Assembly: GCF_017312485.1 (NCBI RefSeq) | Contig: NZ_BMBA01000002.1 | Span: forward strand, 186,001-250,000 | Length of the DNA: 64,000 bases | Direction of reading: 5' to 3' | Origin: Clostridium zeae | GTDB taxonomy: Bacteria; Bacillota; Clostridia; Clostridiales; Clostridiaceae | Shown: one piece after another, positions 18,920 through 28,496 of the stretch | Layout of the letters: each line of letters starts with the position of its first letter | Numbering within the stretch: position 1 is the first letter of the stretch | Position numbers and translations under genes: made by a program | The notes under the pieces: generated by a model | Seen by the model: the letters and a program-made list of their open reading frames with translations, nothing else | Told to the model about the DNA's origin: nothing | The model's database searches: none

Positions 18920-19795
18920 ATGAAAAAAATATTTAAATTACCTATTATACTAATTTTATTACTATCTCTATTTATAGCTGGATGTTCTAATTCAAAAATA
19001 GAAAATAGTACTTCAAATGCTTCGAATACTTCAATTTCAGGAAAACTTGTAGTTCATTATATAGATGTAGGGCAAGGTGATTCAATTTTGATCCAAACTA
19101 AGGAGAAGAATTTTCTTATAGATGCTGGTCCTAAAGAAAATGAAGATAAGTTACTGTCATACTTAAAGAAACTAAATATCAAAAGATTAGATTATGTTGT
19201 AGCTACTCATCCACATGAAGACCATATTGGTGGTATGACTAATATAATAAAAACGTATGATATTGGCAAGTTTTATGCTCCTAAAGTAACAAATACTACT
19301 AAAACCTTTCAGAATATGTTACTTGCGTTAAAGGACAAAAACATGAATATTAATGTTGTAAAACCTGGGATGGGTGGCGATATAGATTTAGGCGAAAATA
19401 CTAAGGTAGAAGTTTTCTCTCCTAACAGCTCAAAGTACGATGATCTTAATAACTATTCGCCAATTATCAAAGTTACTTATGGAAAGAACTCTTTTCTTTT
19501 CACTGGAGATGCTGAAAAATTAGAAGAAAATGAAGTGCTTCAAAAAAAATATGATATTAAGGCAGATGTTCTAAAGGTAGGTCATCATGGCAGCAGTAGT
19601 TCTACTGGAAAAGACTTTCTTTCTAAGGTTTCTCCTTCAATAGCTATCATATCATGTGGAAAAGGAAATGATTACGGTCATCCTCATAAAGAAACTCTAA
19701 AAACTCTTGCAGATGCAAATGTAAAAGTATATAGAACTGATCTATCAGGTACAATAGTAATTACATCAGATGGAAATAACATTACAGTAAAATAA
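18920..19795 (+). CDS. MBL-fold lipoprotein, ComEC/Rec2 hydrolase-domain-like
   Basis: 291 residues. Lipobox LFIAGCSN, so Cys22 should be lipidated. After an S/N/T-rich linker the MBL domain begins with VVHYIDVGQGDSILI and carries THPHEDHIGG, FTGDAEK and GHHGSSSSTG metal-site segments. It is a stand-alone version of the ComEC C-terminal domain, which in ComEC is thought to degrade the non-transforming DNA strand. Here it is anchored outside the cell. It is a paralogue of the protein at 9,544-10,398 but far closer to the canonical motif. Confidence 0.9.
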   Translation: MKKIFKLPIILILLLSLFIAGCSNSKIENSTSNASNTSISGKLVVHYIDVGQGDSILIQTKEKNFLIDAGPKENEDKLLSYLKKLNIKRLDYVVATHPHEDHIGGMTNIIKTYDIGKFYAPKVTNTTKTFQNMLLALKDKNMNINVVKPGMGGDIDLGENTKVEVFSPNSSKYDDLNNYSPIIKVTYGKNSFLFTGDAEKLEENEVLQKKYDIKADVLKVGHHGSSSSTGKDFLSKVSPSIAIISCGKGNDYGHPHKETLKTLADANVKVYRTDLSGTIVITSDGNNITVK

Positions 19796-19851
19796 GACCT
19801 ATAATATTCAAACGCATTTTAATTTCATTAACTTGTTAAAACATAATATAA

Positions 19852-19894
19852 AATAACAGCACCTGTATTATTCATTAATACAGGTGCTGTTATT
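19852..19894. terminator. Bidirectional terminator
   Basis: Perfect 19-base arms starting AATAACAGCACC, loop TTCAT. The right arm overlaps the end of the convergent YprB-like gene. Confidence 0.92.
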
Positions 19895-20551
19895 ATCTCC
19901 CTCATCTACTTTTATGTATTTGTTCCAATTCATACATATATGAAAGAGATTGACCACGTCTTGCTCATTATATTGTAATATTTTATCAACCTTTTCCTTT
20001 GGCATTCTCAGTATATAATCTTTGTCCTTTATAACCTTATGGAATGTTTTAGCTAGGTTTGAACCACTCATTAATTCGCCTTCCCTAACTATATCAAACT
20101 TTTTCTCTAAGGCCTTAAGCCCTATTCCCATTTTTATGAGCTTTTCATATTCTTTTTGAAGATCTACCGAAACAAAATAATCATCAAACTTAAACTCAAC
20201 ACCATATTGATTAAATAGATAATTAATGACAGTAAAATCATTGTTTCCAGAAAAAGTAACTATGTATCTCTTCCCATCTTCGTAAGCTTTTATAAAATAT
20301 TTTTGTGCTAAAATAAGTATATCTCTAATTTCGTACTTATTCTCAATCATATATTGAGTAACTAATAACTCTGATTTTTCCTTATCAAATATACAAGCTC
20401 CAAAAACACCAACACATTTAGGTTTCTTATAAACATAATGCTCTAAATCAAAGAATATTGATTTAGAGCATTCAAACTCTTCATCATTGACTTTGATGAT
20501 GGAACTATCATCAGTTTCCCCTACGGGTACATCTCGCTCCTTTATTATCAC
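19868..20551 (-). CDS. RNase H-like exonuclease, YprB-type
   Basis: 227 residues. The DEDD-type core is suggested by FFDLEHY near residue 33, NDFTVIN near 103, SVDLQKE near 127 and YNEQDVVNL near 201 (the final Y-x3-D). This resembles the YprB ribonuclease-H-like family, believed to act on nucleic acid 3' ends. It starts at GTG (AAGGAAAGAG 7 bases upstream). It follows the HAD gene by 15 bases, so the two form an operon. A second, more typical member lies at 23,827-24,630. Confidence 0.75.
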   Translation of the reverse strand: MIIKERDVPVGETDDSSIIKVNDEEFECSKSIFFDLEHYVYKKPKCVGVFGACIFDKEKSELLVTQYMIENKYEIRDILILAQKYFIKAYEDGKRYIVTFSGNNDFTVINYLFNQYGVEFKFDDYFVSVDLQKEYEKLIKMGIGLKALEKKFDIVREGELMSGSNLAKTFHKVIKDKDYILRMPKEKVDKILQYNEQDVVNLFHICMNWNKYIKVDEGDNNSTCINE

Positions 20552-20566
20552 TTTATCACTCTTTCC

Positions 20567-21295
20567 TTATAGAATTTCAAATCTGTCAGGTTTTAAACTA
20601 TAAATAAGATCTTTTCTTTCAACTATTATATTTATCTTCTCTTTAACCTCCTTATCATTTTGTATTTTGTTTAGCAATTCTCTTGTAGGATTTATGCAGT
20701 ATGGATTTTTTACAAGACTCATCATTGTAAAATCTCCTGCAGTGTCTCCATAGGCAAAACTATTATTTAAGTCTATATCATATTTATTTACAAAACAATT
20801 TATAGCATCCATTTTACTTTTATGATCCCACATTGGCATCACATCTCCAGTGTATCTTCCTTTACTATCCAATAAATATTTTGCCCCTTCATAATCATCG
20901 AATCCATGTTTTAAGGACATTTCTTTAACTAATTCTTCTGGACTACCTGAAATAGTTATAAGCATATGACCTTGTTCTTTGTGCCACTTAATTCTATCTC
21001 TTGAAAATGTATATAGCCTTTCACCTTTTTGTTCAATTACCTTTTTTGCAATAAATTCTATTTGATGTTTGTAAAGACCTTTTATAGCTTCAAGATATAT
21101 ATCAATCATCTTTAGTAAATATCCATCATAGTCTCCCTGTCTTTTATCCCACTTCAAAAATTCAGGCCTAACTTCATTATACCATTTTTCTGACTCTATT
21201 ATTTCATATTTTATCATTTTCTTGAACATTTCTGTTATTAAGCCTTCTCTATATAATGTTCCATCAATATCAAAAAACGCTGCTATCTTCTTCAT
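20567..21295 (-). CDS. HAD-IB family phosphatase
   Basis: 242 residues. HAD motif I FFDIDGTLY (nucleophile Asp near residue 8), motif II ITISGSPEEL, and motif III with YGDTAGDFTMM near 180. The alpha-helical cap between motifs I and II is the C1 type of the SerB/HAD-IB group. Substrate unknown; phosphoserine- or phosphosugar-like small molecules are typical. RBS GGAGGGG. Upstream partner of the YprB-like gene. Confidence 0.88.
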   Translation of the reverse strand: MKKIAAFFDIDGTLYREGLITEMFKKMIKYEIIESEKWYNEVRPEFLKWDKRQGDYDGYLLKMIDIYLEAIKGLYKHQIEFIAKKVIEQKGERLYTFSRDRIKWHKEQGHMLITISGSPEELVKEMSLKHGFDDYEGAKYLLDSKGRYTGDVMPMWDHKSKMDAINCFVNKYDIDLNNSFAYGDTAGDFTMMSLVKNPYCINPTRELLNKIQNDKEVKEKINIIVERKDLIYSLKPDRFEIL

Positions 21296-21562
21296 ATTAC
21301 CCCTCCTATAAATTATAGTTCAATTATTAGTATTTTGTATAATTTTGCATTCTATTATATATTGAAACTTATTGCAAAGTAAAGTTATGTTTATATTTTA
21401 ACAATCATTTATTATTAATAATGTTTATTTACGAATAATTATTATTTTAATCCTTCTATTTCTACTACATATATTATTATCTTATTCGGCAATTTAATTG
21501 TGATACTGAACTATTTTCTTAATATTCTTTATTTTAAAAATATTATTATTTTGTGTATTACC

Positions 21563-21591
21563 TTGACTTTTTATTAACAGGGTGGTATTAT
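21563..21591 (+). promoter_or_regulatory. Promoter of feoAB
   Basis: TTGACT (21,563), 17-base spacer, TATTAT (21,586). The transcription start would fall inside the Fur-like box. Confidence 0.8.
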
Positions 21592-21596
21592 TTTCT

Positions 21597-21611
21597 TGAG
21601 AATGATTTTCA
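21597..21611 (+). promoter_or_regulatory. Fur-like box
   Basis: TGAGAAT-G-ATTTTCA matches the 7-1-7 Fur consensus TGATAAT-N-ATTATCA with two changes. It lies just after the -10 box and before the feoA ribosome binding site, as expected for iron repression of feoAB. The 270 bases upstream are AT-rich with nothing else recognised. Confidence 0.75.
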
Positions 21612-21627
21612 ATGTGAGGTGGAAAGA

Positions 21628-21849
21628 ATGTGCGTTTACGATTTAAGACCAGGTCAAGTTGGTGTTGTGGACAAGATTTCTGGTGATGATAAATTAGTTA
21701 AAAGATTACTAGCACTAGGTTGTATCGAAGGAACCGAAGTAACTCTTAAGAGAGTAGCTCCTTTAGGGGATCCACTAATAATAAATTTAAGAGGTTTCAA
21801 TATAGCAATAAGAAAAAACGATGCAAAAAATATACTATTAAAGAAGTAA
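21628..21849 (+). CDS. feoA: Ferrous iron transport protein A
   Basis: 73 residues from the ATG at 21,628 (GAGGTGG 5 bases upstream). Reading further upstream would cross the Fur box and promoter, so the longer form is rejected. SH3-like beta-barrel with DLRPGQ, RLLALGCIEGTEV and DPLIINLRGFNIAIRK. A cytosolic partner of FeoB. First gene of a three-gene operon. Confidence 0.95.
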   Translation: MCVYDLRPGQVGVVDKISGDDKLVKRLLALGCIEGTEVTLKRVAPLGDPLIINLRGFNIAIRKNDAKNILLKK

Positions 21850-21875
21850 TTAATGTTCAAAAAGGAGGATTTTTG

Positions 21876-23639
21876 ATGACTACAGTAGCACTATTAGGAA
21901 ACCCAAATGTGGGTAAAACTACTCTTTTCAATGCACTGACTGGCTCGAATCAATATGTAGGAAACTGGCCTGGTGTAACAGTAGAAAAAAAAGAAGGTAA
22001 GCTTAATAATATAAAAATTGTAGATTTACCTGGAATTTACGCCATGGATACATTTTCAAATGAAGAGAAGGTATCAAAATCTTTTTTAGAAAATGAAAAT
22101 GTAGATTTAATAGTCAATATAGTTGATGCTTCAAACTTAGATAGAAATCTATATCTTACTCTTCAACTTAAACAATTTAAAAAGCCTATAGTTGTCTTGC
22201 TAAATATGGTTGATGTCGCTGAAAAGAAAGGTTTTAAAATAGACTATAAAGCCTTAGAAGAAAAACTTAAGGTTAAAGTTATTCCTATGGTGGCTTCTAA
22301 GAAAAAAGGTATTGATCATGTAAAAAATATGTTAGTCAACAATGAATTACCTCTAACCATAGATGATAATGACTATTATTTCGATTCTGAAAAAGATGCT
22401 TATACTTTTATAGATGGAATTATAGATGCTTCAAGAATGAAGAATGGAAAAGGAAACCTTTCTTTTACAGATAAAATAGATAAAATAGTGCTTAATCCAT
22501 TTTTAGCATATCCAATTTTTATCGCAATCATGATTTTTATGTTTCAATTTACCTTTGCTTGGGTAGGCCAACCTCTCGCAGATTTATTAGATGGACTTTT
22601 AAATGATAATATAATTCCATTCTTATCTAATCTTTTATCGGGAACAGCACCTTGGTTCCAATCATTAATTGTTGATGGAATAGTTGCTGGTGTTGGTGGA
22701 ATAATGACATTCTTACCTATAATTATGGCATTATTCTTATGTGTTTCTGCATTAGAAGACAGTGGATATATGGCAAGATCAGCATTCATAATGGATAGCC
22801 TTATGAGAAAAGCTGGACTTTCAGGAAAAGCTTTTATTCCAATGCTTATGGGCTTTGGATGTAACGTTCCAGCAATAATGTCAGCAAGAACACTTGAAAG
22901 CGAAAAAGACAGAAAACTTACAGCTTTACTTATACCACTTATGAGCTGTAATGCAAGACTACCAATATATGCAGTATTTGCTCCACTTTTCTTTGGATCA
23001 AAAGCAGGACTAGTTGTAGGAGCTCTATATTTCTTGGGTATCGTGGTAGCCTTCCTAGTTGGTATGCTGTTTAAGAATACTTTATTCAAAAAAGATGAAG
23101 AACCATTTATAATTGAATTGCCAGAATATAAAATCCCTGAATTTAGAACAGTTATGAAAAACACTTGGGATAAAGGTAAGGGCTTCTTACAAAAAGCTGG
23201 AACAATAATATTTGCAATGACAGTTTTAATATGGCTTTTACAAAGCTTTAACTTCTCAGGTAAAGTTGATGATATAAATCAAAGTTTCTTATTTAATATA
23301 GGTAATTTCTTAGCTCCAATTTTCGCACCTTTAGGCTTTGGAAACTGGCAAGCTTCAGTTTCATTATTGACTGGTATTTTAGCAAAAGAAACTGTGGTTT
23401 CTACTATGACAGTTATATACGGCGGTAACTTAGATGCAGCTATAGGTGCAACTTTCACTACAGTAAGTGCATTAGGATTTATGGTATTTGTATTACTTTA
23501 CACTTCATGTGTTACAGCTTTAGGAACTATGAAAAAAGAGTATGGCACAAAAATGGCAGTTTTCTCAGCAGGTTATCAATTTGTACTTGCCTGGTTAGGA
23601 GCCTTTGTAGTATTTACTATAGGTAATTTAATATTTTAA
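21876..23639 (+). CDS. feoB: Ferrous iron transporter FeoB, short form
   Basis: 587 residues. N-terminal G domain: GNPNVGKTT (P-loop), DLPG near 50, NMVD near 112. The GDI helical linker follows, then a membrane domain with two Gate repeats (GFGCNVPAIMSARTLE and AKETVVSTM). It imports Fe2+ across the cytoplasmic membrane. It is shorter than the Escherichia coli protein (about 770) because the linker and C-terminus are reduced, as in several clostridia. AAAGGAGG precedes the ATG at 21,876; a TTG one codon earlier is less likely. Confidence 0.96.
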   Translation: MTTVALLGNPNVGKTTLFNALTGSNQYVGNWPGVTVEKKEGKLNNIKIVDLPGIYAMDTFSNEEKVSKSFLENENVDLIVNIVDASNLDRNLYLTLQLKQFKKPIVVLLNMVDVAEKKGFKIDYKALEEKLKVKVIPMVASKKKGIDHVKNMLVNNELPLTIDDNDYYFDSEKDAYTFIDGIIDASRMKNGKGNLSFTDKIDKIVLNPFLAYPIFIAIMIFMFQFTFAWVGQPLADLLDGLLNDNIIPFLSNLLSGTAPWFQSLIVDGIVAGVGGIMTFLPIIMALFLCVSALEDSGYMARSAFIMDSLMRKAGLSGKAFIPMLMGFGCNVPAIMSARTLESEKDRKLTALLIPLMSCNARLPIYAVFAPLFFGSKAGLVVGALYFLGIVVAFLVGMLFKNTLFKKDEEPFIIELPEYKIPEFRTVMKNTWDKGKGFLQKAGTIIFAMTVLIWLLQSFNFSGKVDDINQSFLFNIGNFLAPIFAPLGFGNWQASVSLLTGILAKETVVSTMTVIYGGNLDAAIGATFTTVSALGFMVFVLLYTSCVTALGTMKKEYGTKMAVFSAGYQFVLAWLGAFVVFTIGNLIF

Positions 23640-23652
23640 AGAAGGTGTTTAT

Positions 23653-23823
23653 ATGGAAATACTAATAACTCTTATAATTGTAGCAGTAGCAGGTTTTATA
23701 TTATTTAAAAATGTAAAAAGTTCAGCTAAAGGAGAATGTAATTGCAGCAGCAATAGTAGCTGCTCAGCTACACATTGTCCAAAATACGATTCAAAAACTG
23801 ATACCATTTCAATAAAAAAGTGA
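23653..23823 (+). CDS. FeoB-associated Cys-rich membrane protein
   Basis: 56 residues. One transmembrane helix (residues 2-18, ILITLIIVAVAGFILF) is followed by a short tail with C-N-C at 29-31, Cys37 and Cys42 (CSATHCPKY). This matches the small FeoB-associated protein family usually encoded right after feoB. A role like FeoC or a metal relay has been proposed, unproven. The start is 13 bases after feoB with GAAGGTG upstream. Its stop codon lies inside a terminator stem. Confidence 0.9.
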   Translation: MEILITLIIVAVAGFILFKNVKSSAKGECNCSSNSSCSATHCPKYDSKTDTISIKK

Positions 23824-23846
23824 GCATCATAGATGCTCACTTTTTT
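23814..23846. terminator. Bidirectional terminator
   Basis: AAAAAAGTGAGCATC-ATA-GATGCTCACTTTTTT, shared by the feo operon and the convergent YprB-like gene; both stop codons fall within it. Confidence 0.93.
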
Positions 23847-24630
23847 TATTTTCTAAAATCTCTTCTATCTTATTTATATTTACTTTATTTTGTATTAGCT
23901 CATAAATAATTCTTGAGGCTACTTTCTTAGGCATATTAATCAATACAGACTTGTCAAAAGTTATTCCCTTTTTTCTAACCAAGTATTTTATATATTGCTT
24001 TTGGTTCTTCGAAAGCATATCATCTCTTTTTAAACCTCTATCTTCTATATCCTGCAGGATTAGAAACAAAAGAGGTAAATTTGATACATCTTCTTGATTA
24101 TGAAGAATTATCTTGTTCTTTATAGCTTCATCTCCAGTACTTAAATATTCGAAATATGCATCTCTACATTCCTTTCCATTGAAGCTATCTTGCCTTTGAA
24201 TCCCTAGATATTTCTCCATATCTTTTAAAGAATATCCCTCTAAATCCAATGAATTTCTATAGGGAGATATTTCCCTATAGAAATCTATGTGCTTATCTAT
24301 AATTGGAGTTTTGAACCCATTAATCGAAAGTCTTTGGAACATAAAAGGTTCATCAAATGCTAATCCATTAAATGTGCACCATATCTTCTTTCCCTTGATT
24401 AATTTCAAAAACTTTTCTAACAACTGTTTCTCTTCATTGTGTTCACAAAATATAATTTCATTTATAAATATGCCACCTTTAAACTTACCTACTGAAACAG
24501 CGAAAACCTTATTGTTTATTTTATCAAAGCCAGTAGCCTCAATATCAATAAACGCTATATTATTGAAATCATATTTATTATACAAAGCCCTATCAAGTTC
24601 CAATACATTTTGAGTTGTTACGAACTCCAT
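23827..24630 (-). CDS. YprB-like RNase H-fold exonuclease
   Basis: 267 residues. DEDD-type motifs: FIDIEATGF near residue 27, FNGLAFDEPFMF near 88, and HNQEDVSNL near 178. The YprB family is thought to be a 3' exonuclease of DNA or RNA. The C-terminal 70 residues are helical and basic. It begins 2 bases after the argS stop and has only a poor ribosome binding site, so translation is probably coupled to argS. Confidence 0.85.
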   Translation of the reverse strand: MEFVTTQNVLELDRALYNKYDFNNIAFIDIEATGFDKINNKVFAVSVGKFKGGIFINEIIFCEHNEEKQLLEKFLKLIKGKKIWCTFNGLAFDEPFMFQRLSINGFKTPIIDKHIDFYREISPYRNSLDLEGYSLKDMEKYLGIQRQDSFNGKECRDAYFEYLSTGDEAIKNKIILHNQEDVSNLPLLFLILQDIEDRGLKRDDMLSKNQKQYIKYLVRKKGITFDKSVLINMPKKVASRIIYELIQNKVNINKIEEILENKKSEHL

Positions 24631-24632
24631 CT

Positions 24633-26324
24633 TTACATCTTCTCAACAGTTTCTACGCCTATCAATCCAAGGCCATTTTTAATTACCTGGCAAGTAGCTT
24701 CTACTAGCTTTATTCTTGCACTCTTTAATTTCATATCATCAACATTTGCAACAGAATGTGCATTATAGAACTTATTGAAAGCTTTTGCTACATCAATTAC
24801 ATACCTAGTCACAACTGATGGCTCAAGTTTTTCAATCGCATATAATATACTACTTTGGAATCCATCTAAAGTTTTTACAAGTTCAAATTCTTCCTTAGAC
24901 TGTAGTTTTGCAAAGTCACTTTCTTCAGTTACCTCTCCTACTTTTCTTAATATACTCTTAGCTCTTGCATAAGTATATTGAACATATGGACCTGTTTCAC
25001 CTTCAAAGTTAAGGATTTCTTTCCAGTCAAAGACTATATCTCTTTCTCTACTATTTTTTAAATAAGTAAATACAACTGCACCTATTCCTACTTTTTTAGC
25101 TACTACTTCTTTATCCTCTAGTGTTGGGTTTTTTTCGTTTATTACTTCCAAAGTCTTCGAAACAGCTTCTGACAATAATTCATCTAGAAGTATTACATCC
25201 CCTTTTCTAGTAGATAACTTTTTCTCTGCAAATCTTACTATACCAAATGGTACGTGTACACAGTTTTTAGCCCAATCGTGACCTGCTAGTTCTAATACCT
25301 TAAATACTTGATTGAAATGTAGTGATTGATCCTTTCCTACTACATATATAGCCTTTGAAAAATCATAAGTTTTCTTTCTATACATTGCAGCTGCAAGATC
25401 TCTAGTTGCATATATAGACGCTCCATCTGACTTTAACACAATGCATGGAGGCATGTTGTACTCATCTAACATAACAACCTTAGCTCCATTACTTTCAACT
25501 AATAGACCCTTTTCTGCAAGTTCTTTTACTATACTATCCATTTTATCGTTGTAGAAACTTTCTCCAGCCCAAGAATCAAAATCTACATTCAGGATTTCAT
25601 ATATTTTGTTAAACTCTTTCAATGATAAGTTTCTGAATCTTTCCCAAAGCGCAACAGCTTCACTATCTCCATCTTCAAGCTTCTTAAAGTACATTCTTCC
25701 TTCATCTTCTAAAGAAGGATCCTTTTCCGCTTCATCGTGGAACTTTACATATATTCTTAATAATTCTGCGATTGGATGCTTCTCTAAAGCTTCTTCATCA
25801 ACCCATTTCTTATAAGCAGATATAAGCTTTCCGAATTGTGTTCCCCAATCCCCCAAATGGTTTATTCTTTCAACATCATACCCTTCGAAAGAAAACATTT
25901 TGTATAAAGAATTACCTATTACTGTAGTAGAAAGATGTCCAACATGGAATGGTTTTGCAATGTTTGGAGATGAATATTCAACTATTATATTTTGACCATC
26001 ACCCATTGTTGATGAACCGTAGCACTCTTTTTCTTCTAATATCTTACTTACAGTATTTTTTGAAAAAGTTCCTTTGTCTACAAAGAAGTTTACATATGGT
26101 CCTAAGTTCTCTACCTTCTCATATCCTTCTACATTTATCTTATCTTTTAGTTCTGCTGCAATTATATTTGGTGCTTTCTTTAAAGTCTTTGCTAACTGAA
26201 AACATGGAAATGCAAAATCCCCCATCTCCGGTCTTGGTGGAACTTCAATTAATCCTTCTAATGTATTTACATCTATTTCTAAATGCTCTTTTAATCTTTC
26301 AGCTGTAAGTTTTTTGTAATCCAT
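24633..26324 (-). CDS. argS: Arginyl-tRNA synthetase
   Basis: 563 residues, a class I synthetase. N-terminal Add-1 tRNA-recognition domain, then the HIGH-type signature KPFHVGHL near 125, the catalytic Rossmann core ([10 protein letters not shown]), a KMSKS position that reads KLSTRKGDV near 370, and the C-terminal DALR anticodon domain ([11 protein letters not shown]). It charges tRNA-Arg. RBS GGAGGAG. Controlled by a T-box leader that should sense uncharged tRNA-Arg. Cotranscribed with the YprB-like gene. Confidence 0.97.
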   Translation of the reverse strand: MDYKKLTAERLKEHLEIDVNTLEGLIEVPPRPEMGDFAFPCFQLAKTLKKAPNIIAAELKDKINVEGYEKVENLGPYVNFFVDKGTFSKNTVSKILEEKECYGSSTMGDGQNIIVEYSSPNIAKPFHVGHLSTTVIGNSLYKMFSFEGYDVERINHLGDWGTQFGKLISAYKKWVDEEALEKHPIAELLRIYVKFHDEAEKDPSLEDEGRMYFKKLEDGDSEAVALWERFRNLSLKEFNKIYEILNVDFDSWAGESFYNDKMDSIVKELAEKGLLVESNGAKVVMLDEYNMPPCIVLKSDGASIYATRDLAAAMYRKKTYDFSKAIYVVGKDQSLHFNQVFKVLELAGHDWAKNCVHVPFGIVRFAEKKLSTRKGDVILLDELLSEAVSKTLEVINEKNPTLEDKEVVAKKVGIGAVVFTYLKNSRERDIVFDWKEILNFEGETGPYVQYTYARAKSILRKVGEVTEESDFAKLQSKEEFELVKTLDGFQSSILYAIEKLEPSVVTRYVIDVAKAFNKFYNAHSVANVDDMKLKSARIKLVEATCQVIKNGLGLIGVETVEKM

Positions 26325-26454
26325 AATATCTCCTCCTGTATATCTTATATAAAAATCCTAAGGCCAATAGCCGTTGATTTTATTTCGTATTAAACTACCA
26401 CAATTTGCTCGTCTATTTATCTACTGATCTCATTGAATTATGTCTTCTATGCAG

Positions 26455-26690
26455 TAAAAAAAGCCCATCTCTTTTTTAGAGACGAACTTATATCCGCGGT
26501 ACCACTTCTATTGGTTTAAAAAACCCACTCATATATTTAACGCATATTGCGGCATGCCCTACTTTTAATTTCAAGCAGCATCTCCAAGGCTCTCTTCCTT
26601 TAATCTTATCTTACAGGGCTTACACCATCTCCTGTTCGCTTTAAAACTCGAATAAAGTACTCTTCTTTTCTTAGATTTTAATTATTTAAT
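26455..26690 (-). ncRNA. T-box leader (riboswitch) of argS
   Basis: Read on the minus strand: a stem I region with AGCGAACAGG and GATGGTGTAAGCCC; then the T-box antiterminator sequence GAAGTGGTACCGCGG (complement at about 26,494-26,508); then the terminator hairpin GTCTCT / AGAGAT followed by a U-run near 26,455. Two AGA triplets directly after the distal part of stem I would suit an arginine specifier codon. Which one is read cannot be fixed without folding. Confidence 0.92.
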
Positions 26691-26697
26691 TATTTAT

Positions 26698-26727
26698 ATT
26701 ATATCCAAAAAAAAATTTTCTTGTCAA
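26698..26727 (-). promoter_or_regulatory. Promoter of the argS T-box transcript
   Basis: TTGACA, 18-base spacer, TATAAT on the minus strand; the T-box leader begins just downstream. Confidence 0.85.
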
Positions 26728-26869
26728 TATAGATTTCTTATTTCCAAAATCACAGCTTAAAACTCTTTGAGTTTTGAAAATAGTTTTAAAATAATAATTC
26801 AAAAGCAGTTGAAAACTTTTAACTTTTTATATACTATCTTATTATATGTTACATTAAGGAGATTTGTCT

Positions 26870-28387
26870 ATGAAAAGATTTGGGGTAATTGACCTTGGCT
26901 CTAATTCAGTACGAGTAATGCTTGCACAAGTTGAAGATACAGGATACTTTAAGATAATTGATGAAATAAAAGAAACTATACGACTTGGAGAAGATATTTC
27001 TAAGACCTCATCTATTTCAGTAGAAAAAATTGAAAAGACTTTAGCAACATTAAAAGCTTTTAAATCCCTATGCATCGAGTCTGGAGCATCTGAGATTATC
27101 TTAGTTGCAACAGAAGCACTAAGATGTGCTACTAACAAAAAAATCCTTAGAGATAAAATAAAAAGGGATTTAGCGTTAGATATAAGGATTTTAAACTTTG
27201 ATGAAGAAATATATTATAATCACCTAAGTATAAAAAATAGCCTTTACTATAATAATTCTCTTATGGTGGATATAAGTGGCAATCATACGCATTTAGCTTG
27301 GATAAGAAATAATGAGATTATAAAAAAGATAACTATACCTTTAGGTTGTATAAATCTTTCAAATGACTATGAATTTACTGATGTTATTACTTATGCCAAT
27401 TCCTTAGCTGCAACTAAATTTGTCCAAGATACTATAAAAAATATACCTTGGCTTTTTGAAACAGAATTTGAAAGTATAATAGGAATTGGAGGAACTATAA
27501 GAAATATTGCAAAAATACAAAAGCATACAAAAAGATATCCAATAGGAACCTTACATAATTATTCATTTGATGATTATGATCTCTGTCAGATATATAATCT
27601 ATTAAAATGTAAAAACCTAAAAGGACGAAGTAAGGTAGAAGGTTTATCCATTGACAGAGCTGATGTGATATTCGGCGGACTAATTCTTTTAAATAAATTG
27701 GTAGAACTTCTTTCAATAAAAAACATCAAAATTTGCGGGAGAGGTCTTAGAGAGGGTATAGTTCAAGAATATCTTAATAATAATTATACGACTGCCTGGA
27801 ATGACATTCTGGACTATAGCATTGAAGGGATAATTGAGACTCTTAATATAAATAAAAAACATGCTGAAAAAGTCTACAGCATTACAAAAAAGCTTTTTGA
27901 AGAGTTAAAACCAATCCACAAACTTGGTGATGAATATAACAATATAATTAAAACAGCTTCCCTACTTCACGATTGTGGAATCAGTATAAGGTATTACGAC
28001 CATCATATACATTCGTTTTATATTATACTTAATTCAGGAATAAGCGGTCTTTCTCATAGAGAGCTTTTAATGAGTGCATTAGTTGCCTCTATGCATAGAA
28101 ATAATAATTATCAGCTTCCTTTTATAAAATTTACAAGTATCATTAATAGATTGGATATTGAAGCTGTAGAAAGTATTGGAATACTACTAAGAATTGCTGA
28201 AGGTCTTGATAGAAGCTTAGAAGGCGCCGTAATTGATTTTGATGTATCAATTAGCGATGAGACTATCAACCTAATTTTGAAATCAGAATCTGAACTTATT
28301 TTAGAAATTGGTCAAGCACTAAGAGCTAGAAATAAATTCCACGAAATATATAACAGAAAATTGCTTGTATCAAAACAAAATAAGTAA
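26870..28387 (+). CDS. Ppx/GppA family phosphatase with HD domain
   Basis: 505 residues from the ATG at 26,870 (AAGGAG 8 bases upstream). The N-terminal ASKHA fold has GVIDLGSNSVRVML (phosphate-1 loop) and IIGIGGTIRNIAKI near 208. The C-terminal HD domain carries HDCGISIRYYDHH near 370. This is the layout of exopolyphosphatase / guanosine pentaphosphate phosphohydrolases, which break down polyphosphate or pppGpp. No ppk gene is adjacent, so the substrate stays open. Confidence 0.92.
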   Translation: MKRFGVIDLGSNSVRVMLAQVEDTGYFKIIDEIKETIRLGEDISKTSSISVEKIEKTLATLKAFKSLCIESGASEIILVATEALRCATNKKILRDKIKRDLALDIRILNFDEEIYYNHLSIKNSLYYNNSLMVDISGNHTHLAWIRNNEIIKKITIPLGCINLSNDYEFTDVITYANSLAATKFVQDTIKNIPWLFETEFESIIGIGGTIRNIAKIQKHTKRYPIGTLHNYSFDDYDLCQIYNLLKCKNLKGRSKVEGLSIDRADVIFGGLILLNKLVELLSIKNIKICGRGLREGIVQEYLNNNYTTAWNDILDYSIEGIIETLNINKKHAEKVYSITKKLFEELKPIHKLGDEYNNIIKTASLLHDCGISIRYYDHHIHSFYIILNSGISGLSHRELLMSALVASMHRNNNYQLPFIKFTSIINRLDIEAVESIGILLRIAEGLDRSLEGAVIDFDVSISDETINLILKSESELILEIGQALRARNKFHEIYNRKLLVSKQNK

Positions 28388-28443
28388 TTGTTTAAGTTTA
28401 TTATATTTAAAAATACTTTTCAGATTGCAGTGATATCTATATA

Positions 28444-28484
28444 GATGCCCCCAAAGTTTTATTATTTATAAACTTTGAGGGCAT
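28444..28484. terminator. Bidirectional terminator
   Basis: ATGCCC-C-CAAAGTTT / AAACTTTG-A-GGGCAT between the convergent Ppx and DUF3892 genes. Confidence 0.8.
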
Positions 28485-28496
28485 TCTAAAGCTTAA

